Assembly (NCBI GenBank): GCA_031553435.1 | Contig: JAVBLQ010000068.1 | Coordinates: 1-7,317, forward strand | DNA: 7,317 nucleotides | Direction: 5' to 3' | From: JAVBLQ01 sp031553435 | Lineage (GTDB): Bacteria; Bacteroidota; Bacteroidia; Bacteroidales; Azobacteroidaceae | In this document: one piece after another, positions 1 through 5,552 of the stretch | Layout: every line of letters starts with the position of its first letter | Numbering within the stretch: the first letter of the stretch is position 1 | The notes under the pieces: model-generated | Told to the model about the DNA's origin: nothing | The model's input: only the letters and a program-made list of their open reading frames with translations | Databases searched by the model: none | Translations under genes and position numbers: made by a program

Positions 1-1003
1 CAGTCCGGAAAAACAAACCCAATGCATTGCGTATAGCCTGGATAAAGGTCGCACCTGGACAAAATATTCCAATAATCCAGTCATTGATTCGAAAGCGAAA
101 TGGAACAGCCAGGATACACGCGATCCGAAAGTATTTTGGTATAAACTAGGAAAGCATTGGGTACTTGTATTAAACGAGCGCGACGGACATTCTATTTATA
201 CATCTCCAAACCTGAAAGATTGGAATTACGAAAGTCATATCACCGGATTCTGGGAGTGTCCCGAACTTTTCGAACTGCCTGTCGATGGCGACAAAAACAA
301 TACTCATTGGGTGATGTACGGAGCTTCCGGAACATACATGTTAGGTAAGTTCGATGGAAAAACATTTACACCCGAATCCGGAAAATATTATTACACTACA
401 GGATCTATTTACGCAGCCCAGACTTATACCAACATACCTGATTCGGATGGCAGGCGTATTCAAATCGGGTGGGGGAGGATTTCTCATCCGGGAATGCCAT
501 TCAACGGAATGATGCTTTTACCCACGGAATTAACTCTTCAAAAAACAAAAGATGGAATCCGCTTATTCAACAATCCGGTAAAAGAAATTTATTCCATAAT
601 GGGAACCCCATCACAATGGAAGTCGCTTACTTCGGAACAAGCAAATGAGCAGCTAAAACAATTTTATTCAGCAGATTGCCTGAGGATTAAAACCACATTC
701 AAACTATCTCATGCCACAGATGCAGGATTAAACTTATCCGGACAAAACATTATTAATTACGACATGAATGGCAACCGGATCAATGGAGTATTTTACTCAC
801 CGGAAGATATGACCAGCATGGAAATAACTGCCGATATCTTTATCGACAAAACATCCATTGAAGTATTTATCGACGGAGGAGCTTACTCTTACTCTATGGA
901 ACGAAAAGCTCATTCCGGCAACAATGAAGGATTCCATTTTTGGGGAAACAACATAGAAGTGAAATCACTGGAAATTTATCCGGTAAATTCTATCTGGAAA
1001 TGA
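1..1003 (+). CDS. Glycoside hydrolase family 32 protein (levanase/inulinase/sucrose hydrolase type), 5' end missing
   Basis: The gene enters from the left edge (first whole codon at 2) and shows 333 residues before TGA. GH32 enzymes hydrolyse beta-fructosides (levan, inulin, sucrose) with a five-bladed propeller plus a C-terminal beta-sandwich. Visible motifs are the Arg-Asp-Pro triad (Asp codon 122-124), whose Asp stabilises the transition state, followed by KVFWY, and the Glu-Cys-Pro motif (Glu codon 254-256), whose Glu is the acid/base. The nucleophile motif (WMNDPNG-like) should lie upstream and is not in the window. The segment around 820-1000 (ITADIFIDKTSIEVFIDGG, then a Trp-rich end) fits the GH32 C-terminal sandwich. 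An ATG at 311 lies inside the catalytic domain and is not the start. The substrate cannot be assigned. In Bacteroidetes such genes often sit in fructan utilisation loci with SusC/SusD partners, but none is visible here. The signal peptide, if any, is outside the window. Confidence 0.93.
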   Translation, partial: SPEKQTQCIAYSLDKGRTWTKYSNNPVIDSKAKWNSQDTRDPKVFWYKLGKHWVLVLNERDGHSIYTSPNLKDWNYESHITGFWECPELFELPVDGDKNNTHWVMYGASGTYMLGKFDGKTFTPESGKYYYTTGSIYAAQTYTNIPDSDGRRIQIGWGRISHPGMPFNGMMLLPTELTLQKTKDGIRLFNNPVKEIYSIMGTPSQWKSLTSEQANEQLKQFYSADCLRIKTTFKLSHATDAGLNLSGQNIINYDMNGNRINGVFYSPEDMTSMEITADIFIDKTSIEVFIDGGAYSYSMERKAHSGNNEGFHFWGNNIEVKSLEIYPVNSIWK

Positions 1004-1014
1004 AAAATAAAAAC

Positions 1015-2244
1015 TCAGAATGCTTGCAAAATATCATTTTTCAGATCTTCCACATCTTCCAATCCTACAGAAAGGCGTACTATATTGTCTGAGACTTCGA
1101 CTTTCTCTTTCATTTCAGGAGATAATGTTCCGTAAATGGTAGATAATGGGTGAATTATCAAAGATTTGTTGTCGAATAAATTGGTTGAGCGACGAATAAT
1201 TTTCAACTTGTTGATGAAAGAAAAACAGGCTTTCCTGTCAGCCAAAGCAAATGTAAGCATAGCTCCGGGATAGTCTCCGAACTGATCTTTGCTGACTTTA
1301 TAAAAAATATTGTCTTCTAATCCCGGATAATTTACCTGCCTGACCAGAGGAAGTGTTTGCAAAAACTTAGCCAGTTCCAAACAGGTTGAGGCCGCTTTTT
1401 TGTATCTCAATTCCAATGTTTCCAGTCCGGTGGTTTGTTGACTTGCCGTTTGTGGAGCCATGCAAGCCCCTAAATTTCTAAAAATTTCTCCGCGCAACTT
1501 GACCTGAAAGGCTTTGTTGTCGAATTTTTGAGCCAGATCTTTCAATTTTTTTGAATGACTCCAGTCATAAGATCCATGATCGAGAATCAATCCTCCGATA
1601 CTTGTTGCTCCTCCTGAAAGATATTTGGTGCTTGATACAACCTCAATATCAACTCCGAAATCTTTGGCTTTGAAAGTGCACCAGGGCATCAATGTCGTAT
1701 CTATAATCAACGGAACTTTTTTAGACTTTGTAATGGCTGAGGTCGTTTTCAAATCAATCACCTCCATATTTGGATTGGTAATGATTTCGGCAAAAACTGC
1801 ACAAGTATTTTCATCTATATTTTTCTCCAAATCCATTGGATCAAAAATATTACAAAATCTGACTTCAACGCCAAAAGCAGCTAATGTAAATTGGAAAAAT
1901 GAAAAAGTATTTCCGAATAAATGACTGCTTGTCACAATATTGGCTCCGGCGTAGGCAATGGCAAAGAAAGTATTTGAAATAGCTGCCATCCCTGACGACA
2001 AAGCTGTGACAACCATTGCCTCACTGGCAATCTTTACCCTTTCTTCGAAATACTCCACTGTCGGATTTGAAACCCGTGTGTAAGTATGGAATGGAATTTT
2101 GCCTAAAAATGCTTCTTCCATTTCTTCCGCCGACTCAAATTCAAAAGCAGCAGTGTTGTAAACAGGCATGGATAGCGAACGATGAGCATCTCTTTTGGAG
2201 AAAGGAGTATGAAGAATGTTGGTGGTGATATTTTTTTTTGACAT
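1015..2244 (-). CDS. PLP-dependent trans-sulfuration family enzyme (Cys/Met metabolism; O-acetylhomoserine sulfhydrylase, cystathionine gamma-synthase or gamma-lyase type)
   Basis: A cytosolic 409-residue enzyme, full length for the Cys/Met-metabolism PLP family (fold type I). Seen: YTRVSNPT at 55-62 (the Tyr-x-Arg that reaches the partner subunit's PLP phosphate), SSGMAA at 83-88 (phosphate loop), Asp182 in IIDTT (PLP ring nitrogen), and Ser-Ser-Thr-Lys207 (Schiff-base lysine) followed by YLSGG. The C-terminal RLSVGLED has Arg390, the expected substrate-carboxylate ligand. The family covers O-acetylhomoserine sulfhydrylase, cystathionine synthase/lyase and methionine gamma-lyase, and the sequence alone does not separate them. 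The usual ring-stacking Tyr (YGxT) is Phe110 here, in FGNT, and the Cys typical of methionine gamma-lyase two residues on is Asn112. The gene lies 50 bp after rsgA on the same strand and may be read through from that operon. Only a one-mismatch -7 box (2288-2295) is visible upstream. No riboswitch fits in the gap. It converges with the GH32 gene. Confidence 0.9.
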   Translation of the reverse strand: MSKKNITTNILHTPFSKRDAHRSLSMPVYNTAAFEFESAEEMEEAFLGKIPFHTYTRVSNPTVEYFEERVKIASEAMVVTALSSGMAAISNTFFAIAYAGANIVTSSHLFGNTFSFFQFTLAAFGVEVRFCNIFDPMDLEKNIDENTCAVFAEIITNPNMEVIDLKTTSAITKSKKVPLIIDTTLMPWCTFKAKDFGVDIEVVSSTKYLSGGATSIGGLILDHGSYDWSHSKKLKDLAQKFDNKAFQVKLRGEIFRNLGACMAPQTASQQTTGLETLELRYKKAASTCLELAKFLQTLPLVRQVNYPGLEDNIFYKVSKDQFGDYPGAMLTFALADRKACFSFINKLKIIRRSTNLFDNKSLIIHPLSTIYGTLSPEMKEKVEVSDNIVRLSVGLEDVEDLKNDILQAF

Positions 2245-2294
2245 AGTTATTTAATTGAAAGTTGAAAATGGGAAGGCTTGTGTGCGACAAAATT

Positions 2295-3227
2295 TTAGTA
2301 AGCTTCGCGATACTTCCCTTCATCCTTATCTTCCAGAATATTCAGGTAACTATAATACCGGGACTGACTGATATAATGAGATTGTACAGCCTGAATAACC
2401 GCACATCCCGGTTCTTTCCGATGAGTACAATTATTGAACTTGCAATTTTTCGAAAAATTGAAAATTTCGGGGAAATAATGAGATATTTCGGCTTCATCCA
2501 TATCAATGGTTCCGAATCCTTTGATTCCGGGAGTGTCAATGATGTATCCGCCTCCGGGAAGTTCCAACATTTCAGAAAAAGTGGTGGTATGCATTCCTTT
2601 ATTATGATATTCGGAAATATCTCCGGTTTTTAAGTTGGCTCCGGGAATGAGTTTATTGATGATAGTCGATTTTCCTACCCCTGAATGTCCTGATAATAAA
2701 GTGATTTTCCCGGCCAGGGACTTTTTTAAGAATTCAATATCGATATCTTTTTTTGCAGACATTTGATGGCAGGTGTAGCCGATGGTCTCATATAAATGAA
2801 TCAATCCGTTCAGATATTCCATATCTTGCTCATTATAACGGTCGATTTTATTAAAAATGAGTTTAACCGGAATTTGATAGGCCTCTGCAGTGGCCAGAAA
2901 ACGATCGATAAAAGTAGTTGTTGTGATAGGAAAATTGACAGTAATGATCAAAAGTGCCTGATCCAGATTAGCAGCAATGATATGCGCCTGTTTGGAAAGG
3001 TTGGAAGAACGGCGGATAATATAATTTTTACGTTCTTCTATTTCTGTAATAACGGAAGCGCCATCGTTACTGATATCCACAACAACCCTGTCGCCGACAG
3101 TTATCGGATTGGTGCTTTTGATATCTTTCAAACGAAAAGTTCCTTTGATTTTGCATTCAAGATCTTGTCCGTCGTTCGTTTTTACCTGATACCAACTGCC
3201 GGTATTTTTGATGACTAAACCCCTCAT
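2295..3227 (-). CDS. rsgA: Ribosome small subunit-dependent GTPase A (RsgA/YjeQ)
   Basis: A 310-residue circularly permuted GTPase that acts in late 30S ribosomal subunit maturation. The order of elements is diagnostic: an N-terminal OB-fold (about 1-65), then G4 NKID at 126-129 ahead of G1 GHSGVGKS at 180-187, switch-I/G2 HTTT at 213-216, and G3 DTPG at 231-234. The C-terminal zinc motif has Cys262, Cys267, His269 and Cys275. Every expected motif is present and the length is normal. The start ATG at 3227 gives MRGLVIKNTG, which begins directly with the first OB strand, so no upstream extension is needed. It follows frr by 65 bp containing a repeat hairpin. No -7 box is seen in that gap, so it is probably transcribed from the pyrH-frr promoter, perhaps at reduced level. 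The neighbours frr (ribosome recycling) and rsgA share a ribosome theme. Confidence 0.97.
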   Translation of the reverse strand: MRGLVIKNTGSWYQVKTNDGQDLECKIKGTFRLKDIKSTNPITVGDRVVVDISNDGASVITEIEERKNYIIRRSSNLSKQAHIIAANLDQALLIITVNFPITTTTFIDRFLATAEAYQIPVKLIFNKIDRYNEQDMEYLNGLIHLYETIGYTCHQMSAKKDIDIEFLKKSLAGKITLLSGHSGVGKSTIINKLIPGANLKTGDISEYHNKGMHTTTFSEMLELPGGGYIIDTPGIKGFGTIDMDEAEISHYFPEIFNFSKNCKFNNCTHRKEPGCAVIQAVQSHYISQSRYYSYLNILEDKDEGKYREAY

Positions 3228-3230
3228 ATG

Positions 3231-3256
3231 AATTAAGAATTAAGAATTAAGAATTA
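3231..3256. repeat. AATTAAG tandem heptamer repeat
   Basis: The heptamer AATTAAG occurs three times in perfect succession (3231-3251), followed by a partial fourth copy AATTA. The same unit reappears inverted at 3273-3289. It lies entirely in the frr-rsgA spacer. Similar AATTAAG-rich intergenic strings are, from memory, frequent in Bacteroidales genomes; this was not checked by search. Confidence 0.85.
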
Positions 3257-3289
3257 GAAGACACAACGCATCATTCTTAATTCTTAATT
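3238..3289 (-). terminator. 17-bp perfect inverted repeat between frr and rsgA (possible attenuator, terminator or mRNA-processing hairpin)
   Basis: Bases 3238-3254 and 3273-3289 are perfect reverse complements (17 bp) around an 18-nt loop. On the minus strand the hairpin begins 4 nt after the frr stop codon and ends 10 nt before the rsgA start. The stem is almost all A/T, and no clean U-run follows it in either direction, so it is not a textbook intrinsic terminator. It could stabilise the 3' end of the pyrH-frr message, reduce read-through into rsgA, or be a relic of a small repeat. The structure is seen directly; its function is inferred. Confidence 0.5.
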
Positions 3290-3292
3290 ATT

Positions 3293-3853
3293 TTATACGG
3301 TCATTATTTCTTTTTCCTTTGCAGCGAACAAATCATCTACTTTTTTAATGTATTTGTCATGAATTTTCTGGACGTTTGCTTCACTGTCTTTACCTACATC
3401 TTCGGAAACACCTTCTTTGGTTGCTTTCTTTATTTGTTCTACAGCATCCCGGCGGGCGTTACGAACACTGATTTTTGCGTTTTCAGCTTCCTGTTTGGAT
3501 TGCTTAACCAATTGTTTACGACGTTCTTCCGTTAAAGGAGGAATTCCAAGCCGGATGATTTCACCATTGTTCTCAGGAGTAATGCCTACATCCGAATCCA
3601 TGAGCGCTTTTTCAATCGGTCTCAACATATTTTTTTCCCAAGGCAAAACAGTAATTGTTTTAGCATCCGGAGTGTTGACGGAAGCAACATTAGCCAATGG
3701 AACCAGACTTCCATAATATTCAACTTTTACTCCATCCAGAATACGAACGTTGGCTTTTCCGGCACGAATGTGTGACAATGCCTCATCTAAAAAGGATACT
3801 GCGTGCAGCATTTTATCCTCAGCATCTTTTTCAATTTTTTTAATATCAACCAT
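3293..3853 (-). CDS. frr: Ribosome recycling factor
   Basis: A 186-residue cytosolic protein that, with EF-G, splits the post-termination ribosome. I chose the ATG at 3853 (MVDIKKIEKD) because it gives the family length of about 185 residues. An in-frame ATG at 3970 would add 39 unrelated residues and overlap the end of pyrH. Seen: the long helices of domain I with HIRAGKAN (28-35), VEYYGSLVPL at 44-53, a hinge region before the small domain with TPDAKTITVLPWE (61-73), and the C-terminal helix PPLTEERRKQLVKQ (105-118) and VRNARRDA (130-137), a strongly conserved ribosome-contacting stretch. The gene starts 37 bp after pyrH on the same strand, an arrangement widespread in bacteria, so co-transcription is expected. 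No independent promoter is seen in the spacer. Confidence 0.97.
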   Translation of the reverse strand: MVDIKKIEKDAEDKMLHAVSFLDEALSHIRAGKANVRILDGVKVEYYGSLVPLANVASVNTPDAKTITVLPWEKNMLRPIEKALMDSDVGITPENNGEIIRLGIPPLTEERRKQLVKQSKQEAENAKISVRNARRDAVEQIKKATKEGVSEDVGKDSEANVQKIHDKYIKKVDDLFAAKEKEIMTV

Positions 3854-3890
3854 AGTGAGTTTTTTGTTATGGATTTCACTTAGTAAATTA

Positions 3891-4601
3891 TCAATTATGA
3901 ACCAATGTCCCGATTTTTTCTCCCGACATAACTTTTTTAAGATTACCCACGGTGTCCATATCGAAAACAATGATAGGAAGATTGTTTTCCTTACACATAG
4001 TGGTTGCCGTTAAATCCATTACTTTGAGTCCGCGATGATAGATCTCGTCGTAAGTGATTGTATCGAACTTAACAGCGCTGGGATCTTTTTCAGGATCGGC
4101 GGTGTAAATCCCATCTACGCGGGTTCCTTTCAACATAACATCGGCTTCTATTTCGATGCCTCTTAAAGCTGAAGCCGTATCTGTGGTAAAGAACGGATTA
4201 CCTGTTCCTCCGGCGATGATGGCTATTTTTCCTTGTTCCATTGCTTCGATGGCTTTTGATTTGGCATATAATTCTCCGATAGGTTCCATGCGAACAGCAG
4301 TAAAAACAATGGCTTTTACTCCTTCTTTTTCTAAAGCGGAACTCAATGCCAGACTGTTGATTACCGTAGCAAGCATCCCCATTTGATCACCTTTTACACG
4401 ATCGAAACCTTTGGATGTGCCGCTTAATCCGCGGAAAATATTACCACCACCTATAACAATTCCGACTTCGATACCTATTCCGGCTATTTCTTTGATTTGC
4501 AAAGCATAATCTTTCAAACGGGACTCGTCGATTCCATACTGTGTTTCTCCCATCAGGGATTCTCCGCTTAATTTAAGAAGGATTCTTTTGTATTTTGACA
4601 T
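3891..4601 (-). CDS. pyrH: UMP kinase (uridylate kinase)
   Basis: A 236-residue amino-acid-kinase-fold enzyme that phosphorylates UMP to UDP in pyrimidine nucleotide synthesis; bacterial forms are hexameric and regulated by GTP and UTP. The ATG at 4601 (MSKYKRILLKLSGES) is chosen because it matches the normal start. The ATG at 4676 would add 25 residues (MLLYIAV...) with no counterpart in the family. Seen: KLSGES at 10-15, GGGNIFRG at 51-58, DQMGMLATVINSLAL at 72-86, FTAVRMEPIGE at 100-110, the nucleotide-binding GGTGNPFFTTDTA at 131-143, and GTRVDGIYTADP at 159-170. All key segments are intact. It is the first gene of the leftward cluster pyrH-frr-rsgA. Candidate promoter boxes lie 70-145 bp upstream. 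Confidence 0.97.
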   Translation of the reverse strand: MSKYKRILLKLSGESLMGETQYGIDESRLKDYALQIKEIAGIGIEVGIVIGGGNIFRGLSGTSKGFDRVKGDQMGMLATVINSLALSSALEKEGVKAIVFTAVRMEPIGELYAKSKAIEAMEQGKIAIIAGGTGNPFFTTDTASALRGIEIEADVMLKGTRVDGIYTADPEKDPSAVKFDTITYDEIYHRGLKVMDLTATTMCKENNLPIIVFDMDTVGNLKKVMSGEKIGTLVHN

Positions 4602-4952
4602 ATTATTGTTCGTTGTAATGTAATAACCTTTGAACGTTTTCAAAACACATATCAAAACTGCAATGTACAACAACAAAAATATAATAAATATTCATACTGA
4701 TAATTATACAAAATCCGGTTCAGTGTTTTGAAAAGCACAAATGTATATATTTTTTCTATTCTGACCGATCAATTCCAGAACAAAAAGTTTCAAGAGTTTG
4801 TTTATTGATATATTATTTTTTTGATTTATGATCCGTAGTTTATGGTATTGTTATTCTGAAGTCACTGCCATAACAAATTCTTATATGCACATTTTATAAA
4901 GTGCTGATATTGTAGAAGATCCAGTGATAACAAATGTTTAATTCTTTTGAAT
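4602..4952. other. Non-coding divergent intergenic region (351 bp)
   Basis: This AT-rich stretch separates pyrH (leftward) from the small exported protein gene (rightward). No open frame here is credible. It contains two exact -7 boxes for leftward transcription (4738-4745 and 4674-4681) and two short inverted repeats: TTTGAA-CGTT-TTCAAA at 4629-4644 and an imperfect GTGTTT-TGAA-AAGCAC at 4723-4738. I could not find a good rightward promoter for the gene at 4953; the only near match (4942-4949) is too close to its ATG. No tRNA or riboswitch is recognisable. Confidence 0.7.
4738..4745 (-). promoter_or_regulatory. Candidate -7 promoter box for the pyrH-frr-rsgA cluster
   Basis: On the minus strand the bases read TACATTTG, an exact match to the Bacteroidetes primary sigma -7 element TAnnTTTG. 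The -33 partner is poor: the nearest ATTG is 24 bp upstream, longer than the usual spacing of about 19-21. Initiation here would give a leader of roughly 130 nt before the pyrH ATG. A second exact match, TATTTTTG at 4674-4681 (minus strand), would give a leader of about 65 nt but also lacks a well-placed -33 TTTG. Which one is used cannot be decided here. Confidence 0.4.
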
Positions 4953-5264
4953 ATGAAAAAAATTAAATTTTTAGCACTATTATTTTTTATTTACTCATTC
5001 AATGAATTATATGCAGGATCAACAGTAGAGCATTCAGACGAAACGTTCTCAGATTATAGTCCGTTCAGTGTCAAACCAACAAATATATTTACTTATCCAG
5101 GGGAGATTGGCAATGATGAAATTCTTAGAGCTAAACCGGAACCTCCACCTGGGCCTGGCGTAAGTGAATTCCCGGTTGATGATGGTTTGGCTGTGTTTAT
5201 AAGTTTGATTATTTTATACGATTTGTATATTTTCAAACAACGCAAAAATCATTATAAAAATTAA
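4953..5264 (+). CDS. Small exported protein with C-terminal PVDDG-transmembrane-basic tail, function unknown
   Basis: I do not recognise the protein as a named family. The ATG at 4953 (MKKIKFLALLFF) gives 103 residues and a standard signal peptide; a TTG two codons upstream is less likely. Seen in order: a signal peptide of about 21 residues with probable cleavage after LYA; an acidic/polar segment (22-58); a Pro/Gly-rich linker, AKPEPPPGPG at 60-69; the short motif PVDDG at 74-78; a hydrophobic helix at 79-94 containing Asp90; and a basic end, KQRK at 95-98. This order (short motif, helix, Arg/Lys tail) resembles C-terminal sorting or anchoring tails such as PEP-CTERM, and I recall many small Bacteroidetes proteins ending in P-[LIV]-x-D-G followed by a helix. 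If both hydrophobic segments work as predicted, the mature protein would be held in the inner membrane by its C-terminus. The gene stands alone, 68 bp before tRNA-Leu. No Shine-Dalgarno sequence or clear promoter is seen. Confidence 0.75.
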   Translation: MKKIKFLALLFFIYSFNELYAGSTVEHSDETFSDYSPFSVKPTNIFTYPGEIGNDEILRAKPEPPPGPGVSEFPVDDGLAVFISLIILYDLYIFKQRKNHYKN

Positions 5265-5277
5265 GAGCGCAAAAATC

Positions 5278-5307
5278 TTTCTAATTCAAAGGAAAATATT
5301 ATCTTTG
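5278..5307 (+). promoter_or_regulatory. Promoter of tRNA-Leu
   Basis: TATCTTTG at 5300-5307 matches the Bacteroidetes -7 consensus TAnnTTTG exactly. TTTC at 5278-5281, 18 bp upstream, is a one-mismatch -33 element. Transcription would start near 5313, giving a 5' leader of about 20 nt before the mature tRNA end at 5333. This is the best promoter in the window. Confidence 0.7.
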
Positions 5308-5332
5308 CATCGCTTTTAGAAAAAGTAAGCTC

Positions 5333-5416
5333 GCGCGGGTGGTGGAATTGGTAGACACGCCACTTTGAGGGGGTGGTGCCGGCAACGGTGTGTGGGTTCA
5401 AATCCCGTCCCGCGTA
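5333..5416 (+). tRNA. tRNA-Leu, anticodon GAG
   Basis: An 84-nt class II tRNA. The acceptor stem pairs GCGCGGG (5333-5339) with CCCGCGT (5409-5415), G-C rich with one G-U at the end, and the discriminator base is A5416, as expected for Leu. The D-arm carries GGTGGAATTGGTAGAC, the hallmark of bacterial tRNA-Leu. The anticodon stem CCACT/GGTGG encloses the loop TTGAGGG with anticodon GAG at 5367-5369, reading CUC and CUU. A long variable arm (GCCG-GCAA-CGGT, about 5378-5389) and the T-loop TTCAAAT are present. The CCA end is not encoded (the next bases are CGT), so it must be added by the nucleotidyltransferase. The two outer T-stem pairs are both G-U type. It is a single-gene unit with its own promoter and terminator. 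Confidence 0.97.
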
Positions 5417-5430
5417 CGTATGGAATGGAG

Positions 5431-5463
5431 ATCCTTCGAAGTTAATATTTGAAGGATTTTTTT
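5431..5463 (+). terminator. Rho-independent terminator of tRNA-Leu
   Basis: ATCCTTCGAA (5431-5440) pairs with TTTGAAGGAT (5448-5457), a 10-bp stem with one G-U pair and a 7-nt loop, followed directly by a run of seven T (5457-5463). It lies 14 nt after the tRNA 3' end, which is the expected place. Confidence 0.85.
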
Positions 5464-5495
5464 CCTTTTAAATTTTAGTATTTGTTGCGAATCAT

Positions 5496-5503
5496 TACCT
5501 TTG
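5496..5503 (+). promoter_or_regulatory. Candidate -7 promoter box for the S41 peptidase gene
   Basis: TACCTTTG is an exact TAnnTTTG match in the 89-bp gap between the tRNA terminator and the peptidase start. A weak -33 candidate, TTTA at 5474-5477, lies 18 bp upstream. Initiation near 5509 would leave a leader of about 44 nt. The preceding terminator makes an independent promoter necessary, which supports the assignment. Confidence 0.6.
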
Positions 5504-5552
5504 ACCAAAATTTGACTCTGTAATAATATAACTATTAACAATCCTAATTCAA

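Noticed and set aside
311..1003. An ATG at 311 as the start of a separate 230-residue gene.
   Set aside because: The same frame is open back to position 2 and carries the GH32 RDP and ECP motifs upstream of 311, so this Met is internal.
1625..1924. Plus-strand open frames inside the minus-strand genes (also at 2016-2228, 2262-2633, 2796-3218, 3417-3716, 3750-4013 and 4156-4386).
   Set aside because: Each lies opposite a gene with intact family motifs, and their translations show no signal peptide, domain or sensible composition; they are shadow frames.
2245..2294. A SAM or other riboswitch ahead of the PLP trans-sulfuration gene.
   Set aside because: The gap to rsgA is only 50 bp and shows no paired structure of riboswitch size. 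A one-mismatch -7 box at 2288-2295 is too weak to list as a promoter.
3854..3880. A 5-bp inverted repeat AGTGA/TCACT in the pyrH-frr spacer.
   Set aside because: The stem is too short and the loop is 17 nt; chance occurrence is likely.
3854..3970. A longer frr starting at 3970.
   Set aside because: The extra 39 residues are the antiparallel-free run through the pyrH end and spacer, overlap pyrH coding sequence, and have no counterpart in the family; the ATG at 3853 gives the normal 186 residues.
4602..4676. A longer pyrH starting at 4676.
   Set aside because: The extra 25 residues do not belong to UMP kinases and look like translated leader; MSKYKRILLKLSGES is the normal start.
4942..4949. 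TTCTTTTG as a -7 box for the small exported protein gene.
   Set aside because: It has one mismatch and ends only 3 bp before the ATG at 4953, so transcription would start at or inside the coding region.
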